Source: Fagopyrum homotropicum
Taxonomy: Eukaryota; Streptophyta; Magnoliopsida; Caryophyllales; Polygonaceae
Direction: 5' to 3'
Assembly: GCA_033239125.1 (NCBI GenBank)
Contig: BSWB01000002.1
Coordinates: 54,347,001-54,411,000, forward strand
DNA: 64,000 nucleotides
Part shown: one piece after another, positions 43,415 through 52,954 of the stretch
Layout: every line of letters starts with the position of its first letter
Numbering within the stretch: the first letter of the stretch is position 1
Program-made: the position numbers and the translations under genes
Notes under the pieces: generated by a model
The model's input: the letters and a program-made list of their open reading frames with translations, nothing else
What the model was told of the DNA's origin: nothing
Databases searched by the model: none

Positions 43415-45191
43415 TGTTCGCTCCAAACGGTGTGTGCAAGCTTTAAATTTATAACCCTAGACGTAAGCTTAAAACAAGGATGCGAACCCGCAGTGTACGG
43501 GTCAATCGTAGTAAAAAACAAGGAATTTCAGGGGTCGATCAGAGGGACTTAGTGAAACAAAGTCCAATTACGGTATGCTTAAGCAATCACTAACCACAAA
43601 GCAATTAAAACAATCATAGATGATATAGAAGTCAATAAAGGAAACATGCAATTCTAGGGATTAAAGCATCTAGTTGTGGTTCCAACTCAAGATCTAAAGA
43701 TAAGCGGACAAAGCTGAGGTTTTTGCATAGGGAAGGTGTTACTAAAGTGGAATAGATCACCGGGTAAGTCTCACTACTCACTAATACTATACCATAACTC
43801 CTATTACCGGGTAAGTCTCAAGGAATTAAGATAAAGAACTATAATCTCAAACTATCACACCATCTAAGGGAATAGAATCAACTTTTACCGGGTAAGTCTA
43901 AGGCTAACTCACAAAGATGGGATGAAAGCACACTCAAACCCCAATAAAGGATAAACCTTTATTACCTACACTTATGATCTTAGGTAAACAAACTAAGGAA
44001 TTACCGGGTAAGTCTCATCCTAAGCTTGCATTGAACCAGGAAAGGTATAATAAGAATAGGATTTGGCAAACTCTAACACTTAACTCTCAGTTTCGGATCA
44101 GATAAGTCACCTCGGTCAGAAGAATTCCACCCCGTCCGAGATGTTCATCGATTGAGCGAGATGCTTAGGGTTGAGGTTAAAGACTCGAACTTTCAGGGTC
44201 CTACTGGAATCTAAGATTATTCCATCATTGTTTTTCCCACAACCTTCAGCCAATCACCCTAGAATCACACAAGGAAATTAGCCACTCATCATCATGAAAG
44301 TATTATTCAAATATATGGGAAGAAGGTGAATATTTGAACAAGAAGAATTTAATGAAAAGACTTCAATAACTGAATCAAATATTACAACAAAAGCGTTCCT
44401 TGGATAGAAATCCAACAAGGCAAGACAACAAGGAAGGGAATCTAAGATAATCTTACAAAACCCTTCAAAAGATATAAAAGCTACAATCTTCCTTCTTCAA
44501 CCTTCAAAAAGGTTCTTCAAATCTCCCAATTGGAGTATGGCTATTGCGGTGTATAAACACGATCTAGCGCTGATAGCGGGTTGTAAGCGAGATTTCCAAC
44601 TGTATGTGGATGTTGGATTTGTGGGAAATCCGACCCTTTTTATAGGAAAATAACTCTCCAAAGATAAGATATCTTAGAAATATCTCTTCCTATAAAAATA
44701 GGTAAAATATATGATCTAGCATATCTTCTTCCTCCAGGAGCCAAGCCCAAAAATATAAGATCTCTTTCCAAAGATAAAAGATCTCAGCCAATAATAAAAT
44801 ATTCTCGCCGCGTCCCAGGTGTTCGCCTCGGTCGAGTCGACTTCTCTGGATCACCTCGGTCGAGGTGAATCTGTGATAAACCGAGGTGAGTCACAACTGA
44901 ATGTGAAATCTCTCAAATCTGATCCAAAGTGAATCTCTAATCCATGGCTATGCTTCCTGGATGGTTCCTTATGTTCCTGAATGTAGCTCCAATGACTCCA
45001 TAGCTCCTTTTGCTCCTTTTTTATGCAAAACGTGCCATTTTATCTACGATTACAACAAAACTAGGTGTAGACCTCGATTCCAGGAAAGGTAGATGAAATG
45101 GTAATATAATCACATATTATACATACAAACGTGCAGATTATTGAAGATAAAACGTCCAAACAAACCCCAAGATAGGATGGATTATAAGTCA
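43415..45191 (-). repeat. Gamma LTR shared by D and E3
   Basis: On the minus strand it runs from 45191 (TGACTTATAATCC, a damaged start) to GGAGCGAACA at 43415. Gamma motifs: cluster one 44815-44890 (exact CACCTCGGTCGAGGTG at 44852-44867), TATA near 44633-44645 (minus CCTATAAAAAGGG), cluster two 44100-44160. Four copies of the GAGACTTACCCGGT repeat (43758, 43804, 43888, 44002). On its upstream side is the 3' region of D, on its downstream side E3 gag, so it acts as the 3' LTR of one and the 5' LTR of the other, most simply through recombination. Confidence 0.8.
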
Positions 45192-46557
45192 AGAAAATCA
45201 ATGAAAAGTCTTTCAAAACATTTTTATAGTGTGCAACAATCAAAGATCACTCTAAGAGAATACTTCATGGAATTTAAAATCAATGTATGATCAAAACATT
45301 TTATAAGTATAAGAAAGTTGTTCATCTTTGCATAAAATCATAGAATGCATAATAAGTCATAATTATCGAAATTAATCATGCATAATCCGGTTTAAACCAC
45401 TAAGTCAATCAACAAGCTCGAGGTCTCAAGGGCTTCCCAAAAGAAAGGTCAAGAAACGTGTAAGGTAGGGATGTATGTAAGGTATGTGGTGCTAGAATCC
45501 CGGAAAAGGATATACTTCACTTTGACTTGCAACATCTTCCACCAATAAGCTTTGCTTATTTCACACTTTTTCTTTTTACTTTACTTTTTGGGATGCATGG
45601 ACAGAGGTTCACAATAACCGAAGCCTAGGAAATCAACAATCATCAATTTCTTGAGATGCATCAAACCCTTGATGCACATACCCTGACCCGTTAGGAATAT
45701 CGCTCAATCCGACTTTGGCAAGACACAAACACCCGGCTATGTGAATGGTGCCGAGTTACTCATCTTCATGATTGACTTCCCCAAACCTATTATTACTTTC
45801 TAACACTTTCACTTCCAGCCAACTTCTCAATTTTTACTTCACTTGCTTTCACCGCTTCGCTTGCTTTCAAATTCCCGGATAGGTCAAGGGAGGCAAAATG
45901 TATATGAGGGGCTAAGCATGATAAAGAAGAAGAAGAGAGAAGAATGAATTGCCTTGGTCTTTCCAGGAAGAAAGTGAGAGAACCTATCTTGCGGTGTCAA
46001 CCTTCAAATTCATCATAATTTAGATAAAAACAAAGTATTAAACATGCCAATAATTTCAAACAAAGCATTTAGCAACTTAAACATATTATAAAACCTTTCA
46101 AACACATAAAGATTTCAAAACCAGTCAGTAAGCAAAGTTTCACTGAGATCATATCCAGATAAGGAGCACAAAAATCGTTTCGAAAACTCTCAGTTAACCC
46201 ACCTCGGTCGAGGTGTTCTTAGGTCAACCGAGGTGAAACACCTCGTTCGGCCAGAACTCCACCGGTCGAGGTCAAAATTTTTTTTTAAAACCAGTTTTTT
46301 TAGTTTCGACGTTTTTCTCAATCACATAACCTGTAAGTATGCATGTAGTCTCAGATAAACACATAGATGCAAAAGTGAAGCATAAATATAAATTTCCGGT
46401 CAAATAGAGTCATACATCAAATAACTATCAAGTAATACACAAATACCCCATACTTGGGACACACTGTCCCAGTGGGTCAAAATAAGTCTAAGGAATAAAA
46501 TACTCACCGGATAATAAGCTGAACTGCATAAAAATAAGAAAGAAAATCCTGCAGCTC
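45192..46557 (-). other. D 3' untranslated region
   Basis: No gene. Conserved noncoding block at 45615-45765. Inner hairpin at 46462-46474 (CACTG, loop, CAGTG) with AAGTATGGGG (minus, 46455-46446). A gamma motif cluster at 46199-46275 (exact CACCTCGGTCGAGGTG at 46200-46215). The terminal hairpin-PPT module expected at 45192 is missing, and the text resumes at a segment (GTCTTTCAAAA, about 45217) that lies beside this module in E3. A small deletion took the PPT and the LTR tip. Confidence 0.7.
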
Positions 46558-47785
46558 TCAGTAGTCACGATCCGGTGGTGGCGGTGGTGGCACATATGGA
46601 TACTGAGACGGGTCAAACGGATAGCCCATGACGTGCTCAAACTGAATCTGGGCCATCATGTGTTGGTAATGCTGCCTCTCTTGCATCTCGCGGATATCCA
46701 GTGACAAAGCGGCATATGAATCAATAACCTGATCCGTCAGATCATCGATCCGACGGTGAGCCTCTGGATCTCTGTGTCGGCGTGTCTTACGCCTAGCAGG
46801 ACTAACTGGAGAAGTAGCAGGTGCAGGCTCAGTATCCTCATCATCCAGATCTATGACCGGCGCACTGGGTCTAGAAGTATCCGTCCCTGTATCCATCGGG
46901 ACTCCATCATCTCTATCATCAGCTGTCTCCTCATCATCTATCTCCTCCTCAGTTGGGGCAGCTGCTCCCTCTCTGTAATCCTCCATCAATGGGGCCCAAG
47001 CGGTCTGCCAATAATGAGGGTCATAAACAGTAAACTGGGCAGACCACCTGATCCCCTGTGGTGCAGTCAGCTCCCACGGCATATCCACGTACGGTGTAGT
47101 AAGACCTCGGGGAACCAGAATCCGTCGAGTGATCATCTCCTGCAGCCCAAGCGGCTTGGCAACCGCCACCATCGTGCAGGCGCTGAGATCCATGTCCTGA
47201 TAGCTGGCAATGTGGGTGACAAGTCCTCCACAACAGATGTCCCCCTTCGCCTTGGCCTTGATCTTGTGCAGATCCTCTGCCAACATCAAGCCAAAGTCCG
47301 GGATACCTCCGGTCACCATGCAATACAGACTAAAAAGCTCCCCCCTGTCGGATCTTTTGGGGCGTCTCAGTACGCGCCAGAAGTGTCTCACTGAAGATCT
47401 GGTGGGCTAACCTAAAGGCTAAGTGGAAGATGACCTTCTCCTTGGAATCTCCAGGACGCCATCTGTCTGCGTGCTCAACCACGTGGGCTATCTGTCCCCA
47501 AAACTCCCTAGCTACAGATCGGGAAGGGAAGTCAACAGCTGTCGGCTCAGGAAAACCAAAAATCTCTCTCCAGTACTCTAGTGGCACTATGAACTTCCGG
47601 TTCATCAACCGGTACTTCACAGATCGCTCTGTGGGGAGGTAGGTGAAGGATCTAATGAACTCTAGGATGGGCTCCAAATAGGCCGGGGCTCCGATCTCAA
47701 TAAACTGATCTAGCCCTACTGTAGATATCATCCGTCTAAGGTCTCCATCCACATGGAGACAGTCAAAGGCTGACACTTTCTTAGC
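46558..47785 (-). pseudogene. D env-position ORF, 5'-truncated
   Basis: Reading from about 47785: KKVSAFDCLHVDGDLRRMI (equivalent to the VLEELE...VLEDLNLMI segment of E1), RSVKYRLMNRKFIVPLEYWREIFGF, HADRWRPGDSKEK, LLARTETPQKIRQGG, a frameshift near 47335, then DRGELFSLYCMVTGG, GDICCGGLVTHIA, a long acidic segment (EEEIDDEETADD) and a coiled-coil-like C-terminus ending YVPPPPPPDRDY. It has no Trp/Pro repeat, unlike E3 and E5. The N-terminus is cut at the junction with E4. Confidence 0.75.
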
Positions 47786-49220
47786 CACCTCTGGATGCTT
47801 GGTAGATTATAAGAATGGAATTCTCTCTTTCAACATTGGAGAAGAGAATATCAAGTTCAAGTTGTCCACAATGATGAAGGGGCCAGCCCTTGGTGAAGAT
47901 TTGTTTAACATTGTCGAGCAAGAGGAGTCTAGAGAAGTTGTGAGCTCAATCTTGATAAATGACCCCTCGGAGAAGGTTCTTAGCTTGAGTTTGATGGAGG
48001 AAGGAGTTTAGGAGGCTTGTAATGAAGAAATAAAGGCCTTGGAAGCATTGGAAAAGGAGACAAGAGCAGAATTTGAAGTACACGAAGGTGTGTTGAATTC
48101 CTGTAGAAATCACAGCCTGGGGGGAAGAACTACGCCCGTGGAATGTCTAGTGGAACTCTCTGGATTGCTCAAAAAGGCTAGCTTTGCAAGTTCCACGGCC
48201 GTGGTTGTGCCAGAGCCCGTGGTTTTGACCGTGGTTTCTCCAGAAACTGCAGTTGTTGTTGATAAAGCTTCAAGGAGCCTTGAGGAGTCTTCCAAAGCTT
48301 TGGATTCATCTCAACCTACATTATATGGAGCGTCTCCAACCGATAAAGGTCCTTCTAAAATAGAACTTAAACCCCTCCCCTCTCATTTGAAGTATGCTTT
48401 TCTTGGTGAAGATTCTACATATCAGGTGATTGTTAATGGATACTTGAATGATGATGAGTTGAGTAGATTGTTGCATGAGTTGAGATTACATAGGAAGGCT
48501 ATTGGCTATATCATTGATGATTTAGTTGGCATTAAACCTTTTTTGTACATGCATAAGATCATAATGGAAGATAATCATAAACCTTCAATTGAACCTCAAA
48601 GAAGACTAAACCCCATCATGAAAGAAGTAGTAAAGAAAGAGAATTTTAAATTGCAAGATTCGGGAATCATTTTCCCGATTTCGGATAGTAAGTGTGTTAG
48701 TCCCGTGCATGTGGTTCCTAAGAAGGGTGGGATGACTGTAGCGACTAATGAGAATAATGAACTAATCCCAACTAGAACGGTTACGGGACGAAGGATGTGT
48801 ATAGACTATAGGAAACTAAATGTGGCCTCTAGGAAAGATCACTTCCCTCTTCCCTTTATTGACCAAATGCTAGAGAGATTAGCTCAACATTCTCACTTTT
48901 GCTACTTAGATGGTTATAGTGGATTCTTCCAAATCCCTATCCACCCCGATGACCAAGAGAAAACTACATTCACGTGTCCTTGAGGTACATTCGCATATAG
49001 GAGAATGCCATTTGGGTTGTGTAATGCACCCGCCACCTTTCAAAGGTGTATGATGGCCATCTTTTTTGAGTATATTGAAAACATCATGGAAGTGTTTATG
49101 GATGATTTCTCTGTTTATGGATCTTCGTTTGATGATTGTCTAGCTAACTTGTCTTTAGTGCTTAAAAGATGTGAGGTGACTTTTCTAGTCTTGAATTGGG
49201 AAAATGCCACTTTATGGTAA
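47781..49220 (+). pseudogene. E4 protease end and reverse transcriptase, with two stops
   Basis: One frame with TAG at 48009-48011 and TGA at 48981-48983 (the Trp codon of CPWGTF). Parts: LVDYKNGILSFNIGEENIKF, acidic linker, a Val-rich stretch that translates a palindrome cluster (48125-48235), ELKPLPSHLKYAFLG (about 48364), KEVVKKENFKLQ, NELIPTRTVTGRRMCIDYRKL, FQIPIHPDD, MPFGLCNAPATFQRCMMAIF and the catalytic MDDFSVYG (about 49100). A one-base deletion in an A run near 49203 (ENATLW for EKCHFM) shifts the frame into the next feature. Confidence 0.9.
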
Positions 49221-51397
49221 GTGAAGGCATTGTGTTGGGACACTTGGTGTCCAACCGTGGCATTGAGGTTGATAGGGCTAAGATAGAGACGATAGAGAAG
49301 TTTCCACCACCTACCTCGGTGAAGGGGGTAAGGAGTTTTCTAGGGCATGCCGGTTTTTACCGGAGATTTATTAAAGATTTCTCTAAGATTTCTAAGCCTC
49401 TTACTAACCTACTAATGAAAGATGTTGAGTTTGTTTTCTCCAAGGATTGCCTTGAAGCTTTTTGTAGGTTGAAGAAAGTTATGATCTCCGCACCCATCAT
49501 GCAACCTCTGGATTGGAGTTTACCGTTTGAGATCATGTGTGACGCGAGTGATGTAGCCGTTGGGGCTGTTTTGGGGCAAAAGAAGGATGGGCGTACACAT
49601 GCCATTTATTATGCTAGCAAGACGCCAGATGATGCCCAACTCAATTATGCAACCACCGAGAAGGAGTTACTAGCGGTTGTGTATGCATTTGAGAAGTTCC
49701 GCTCGTATCTTGTTGGAGCGAAGGTCATTGTATATATGGATCATGCTGCGATCTGTTATCTCCTTACCAAGAAGGATGCCAAGCCTCGGTTGATTCGGTG
49801 GATCCTTCTTCTTCAAGAGTTTGATTTGGAAATCCGGGATAAGAAGGGGTCCGAAAATTCTATGGCGGATCACCTTAGTAGACTCCCACCATTGGAGATT
49901 GAGAGAGATGACATCCCGATTGATGACTCATTCTGGGATAAGCAATTGCAAATGATGGAGGAGTGCTTGCTTCAAGTGTTTAGAGGAAGTGAGCCATGGT
50001 ATGCCGACATTGTGAACTATCTTGTATGCGAGGAAGTGCCTCCCGGTTTGTCATATACCCAGCGGAAAAATTTCTTCAAGGATGTGAGGTATTACTATTG
50101 GAGTGAGCCACTTTTGTTCAAGAGAGAACCGGATGGAGTCTTTAGGAGATGCATACCGGAGGATGAGGTGGAGAGTGTGATCCGCCATTGTCACTCCTTG
50201 CCATGTGGAGGCCATGCTAGCTCACACAAGACATGTGCTAAGGTGTTGCAATCGGGTTTCTTTTGGCCGAGTTTGTTCAAGGATGTGCAGAATTTTGTGG
50301 TAGCTTGTGATGCTTGCCAAAGGACGGGCAACATCTCAAGGAGGAATGAGATGCCCTTGAACAACATACAAGAAGTGGAGATATTTGATGTTTGGGGTGT
50401 GGACTTTATGGGGCCATTCCCCTCTTCATGTGGCAACCTCTACATCCTATTGGCGGTGGACTATGTCTCGAGATGGGTGGAGGCAATGGCCTCTCCAACA
50501 AATGATGCCAAGGTTGTGGTGCCGTTCTTCAACCGAGTGATCTTCCCTAGGTTTGGAACACCAAGGGTGATCATAAGTGATGGAGGTAAGCACTTCACTA
50601 ATAGGAACTTTGGGGAACTTTTGGCTAAGTATGAGGTGACTCATAAGGTGGCAACACCTAAACATCCCCACACTAGTGGCCAAGTGGAGATCTCCAACCG
50701 GGAGATAAAGGGAATTCTTGAGAAGACGGTTTCTATGACGAGAAAGGATTGGGCTATGAAACTTGATGATGCTTTGTGGGCTTATAGAACCGCTTTCAAG
50801 ACACCGATTGGCACTACTCCCTACAAGCTAGTCTATGACAAGTCTTGCCACCTTCCGGTAGAGATGGAGCATAGAGCATATTGGGCTATAAGGTGGCTGA
50901 ATTTTGACCCAAAGAAGGCCGGAGAGAAGAGGTTGCTTGATATGAACGCTCTTGAGGAGATCCGGTTGGATGCCTACGAAAACGCCCGGATCTACAAAGA
51001 AAGGACCAAACGTTGGCATGACAAGTGTCTCATCCCGAAAGAGTTGAGTGAAGGCGACCTTGTCCTTCTCTTTAACTCAAGGCTGCGGCTCTTCCCCGGA
51101 AAGCTAAAGTCAAGATGGACGGGTCCTTATGTGGTGAAGAAGATCTTTCCCCATGGAGCGGTTGAAATAGGAGGGGAGCATTGTGGAGACTTTAAGGTGA
51201 ATGGACACCGGTTGAAGAAGTATATCCCAGGATCTCCGGTGGACATGATTGCCCCACTTCACATTGAGGGAGACGGCCCCGAGTTTGGTCAAGCTAACGA
51301 CCTTAAAGAAGCGCTTGGTGGGAGGCAACCCATTGGTAGACATCTTTCCCTTTTCGTTTTTGTTTTGCTTTTGATTTTTCAGTTTTTGTGTGTTTGA
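49196..51397 (+). CDS. E4 RT C-terminus, RNase H and integrase, 733 codons
   Basis: Open from the frameshift to 51397. RT thumb (KCHFMVSEGIVLGHLVSNRG), RNase H (IMCDASDVAVGAVLGQ, YASKTPDDAQLNYATTEKE, SENSMADHLSRL), integrase zinc finger (HCHSLPCGGH...CDACQR), and a DDE core with GVDFMGPF, IISDGGKHF and SGQVEISNREIKGILEK, all three acidic residues present. The C-terminal GPY module is SRWTGPYVVKKIFPHGA. The normal Pol end is near DMIAPL (51248). Beyond it the frame reads through the post-pol hairpin into a hydrophobic tail that is probably not functional. Confidence 0.9.
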   Translation: MGKCHFMVSEGIVLGHLVSNRGIEVDRAKIETIEKFPPPTSVKGVRSFLGHAGFYRRFIKDFSKISKPLTNLLMKDVEFVFSKDCLEAFCRLKKVMISAPIMQPLDWSLPFEIMCDASDVAVGAVLGQKKDGRTHAIYYASKTPDDAQLNYATTEKELLAVVYAFEKFRSYLVGAKVIVYMDHAAICYLLTKKDAKPRLIRWILLLQEFDLEIRDKKGSENSMADHLSRLPPLEIERDDIPIDDSFWDKQLQMMEECLLQVFRGSEPWYADIVNYLVCEEVPPGLSYTQRKNFFKDVRYYYWSEPLLFKREPDGVFRRCIPEDEVESVIRHCHSLPCGGHASSHKTCAKVLQSGFFWPSLFKDVQNFVVACDACQRTGNISRRNEMPLNNIQEVEIFDVWGVDFMGPFPSSCGNLYILLAVDYVSRWVEAMASPTNDAKVVVPFFNRVIFPRFGTPRVIISDGGKHFTNRNFGELLAKYEVTHKVATPKHPHTSGQVEISNREIKGILEKTVSMTRKDWAMKLDDALWAYRTAFKTPIGTTPYKLVYDKSCHLPVEMEHRAYWAIRWLNFDPKKAGEKRLLDMNALEEIRLDAYENARIYKERTKRWHDKCLIPKELSEGDLVLLFNSRLRLFPGKLKSRWTGPYVVKKIFPHGAVEIGGEHCGDFKVNGHRLKKYIPGSPVDMIAPLHIEGDGPEFGQANDLKEALGGRQPIGRHLSLFVFVLLLIFQFLCV
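51319..51332 (+). other. E4 post-pol hairpin
   Basis: TGGG-AGGCAA-CCCA, preceded by AAGCGCTTGG, as in E1 and E3 but with a shorter stem. Confidence 0.65.
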
Positions 51398-52915
51398 AGT
51401 TTATGTACTTGAGTTTAAGTAGCATGGAAGCCTTGCATGGCAAGTGGATGATGATGATGAACCCCTCATCAATTATGGGTGGTGCGGACGCGGAACTTGG
51501 ACGGCTAGCGGTGCCTAGCGCGGGTCCCGACGCCATAACGGACACTTTGAGCTCTCTACCATCGTTGATAGGAACAGCCGTCATCACTCCACTTAAGTGA
51601 TCCCAAATACCGAAGCAAGCCATTTTTACATTGTGAGAACCCTCTTTCACTCTTCTTTACTTCATTTACACATTGGGGACAATGTGTTTCTAAGTATGGT
51701 GTGGGGTTTGCGTGATCTTTTGCATGATTTGCATCTAGGATAGTTTCTTTTTGTCACATGTTTTATTAGCATTTTGCATTGTACATACATATTTCGAAAA
51801 ATCCAAAAAAATCAGAAAATTTTAAAAAAAAATTAGTGCTTCTAAGCTTGGGAATGACCCCTATGATGAGATTGTCTTGTGGATTGGCTATGGATGACCT
51901 TATGTGTTGAATTGATGAATGCATATGTGGACTTGAAGTACTTTTCTTGAATCCCATGAATGGATTGGGATCATGATGTTTGCCTTGATTGGATTGAGTA
52001 TTGAATGTCGAAATTACATGCTAGTTCTTGCACATCATCTAGGAGTGATTAAGACAATTCATCTTTCTCTACTTCTCATCTTGATCATGTTGTTTGAGCA
52101 CCTCAATTGATGAAAAATTTGACCTCTTTTGACCCATCCGGGAATAGGAGCATGTTAGTGTGTTGAGTGTGTGAAAAGCAAGTGTGGGTGAAGTTGTTGA
52201 TGAAAGAATGATGTGAATGAAGTGCTGAATTTGTTGTGAAAAGTGTAGAAAAAATATAGGTTTGGGGACGTTGGTTTAAATGACGAGTAACTCGGCACCA
52301 TTCACATAGTCGGGTATTTGTGCCTTGCCAAAGTCAAATAAACCGATAATCCTAACGAGCTTTGGTATGTGTGCCCGTTGTGGATGCACCTCGAAAAATA
52401 AAAAAAACCCGAGGACGGCTAATCACCAAGGTTTCGGCTTTTGTACACCAATGCCATTGTCTCAAAAATAAGTGAAAGAAAAAGAAAAGAAAAGAAAGAA
52501 AAGATGGAGAAAATATACACTTGTGGGAAGTTGATCAAAAATGCAAAGTTGTGGAGTTAGTTCCATTCCCGGATTAGCATCACATAAACTAGAAAAATTC
52601 CCACCTAATCACGACGTTTGTTGGCCTTTTATTTCACAAGCCCTTGTGACCTATTTGCATGTGTGTAAGACTTAGAGATCTAGATTGAATATGCTCATGA
52701 TTTTCTTGACTTCTTCATTTTTACATTTCATGCATGCTTTCTAGTTAAGTATAATTGTCTTTCAATGCTTTCATTTATTTGATACATGATTGCTTGTCCA
52801 TTGCCATGAAACATGAGTATGAAGGTGATCCAATATTAGAAGCACAACTCCAAAAAGATTTTGTTGTTTTTCTGCATGCATAAATCATGTCATCTCTTAG
52901 TCTATAGTTGGGGAC
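51398..52915 (+). other. E4 3' region without env-position ORF
   Basis: A 70-codon frame (51388-51600) resembles nothing in the other copies. Inner hairpin ACACATTG-GGGA-CAATGTGT (51668-51687), then TAAGTATGGTGTGGGG. Conserved block at 52285-52455. Near 52470-52510 an A/G-rich simple stretch. No palindrome cluster or TATA-like site was seen. Confidence 0.75.
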
Positions 52916-52954
52916 TTGCTCGGAGACGAGCAAACCTTAAGTATGGGGTATTTT
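52916..52954 (+). other. E4 terminal hairpin and polypurine tract
   Basis: TTGCTCG-GAGA-CGAGCAA (52916-52933), then TTAAGTATGGGGTATTTT to the LTR at 52955. Compared with E1 and E5, one T-A pair of the stem is C-G here, a compensating change. Confidence 0.8.

Noticed and set aside
51255..51397. Hydrophobic C-terminal tail on the E4 integrase frame, like a membrane segment
   Set aside because: It comes from reading past the usual Pol end through the conserved post-pol hairpin; other copies stop earlier.
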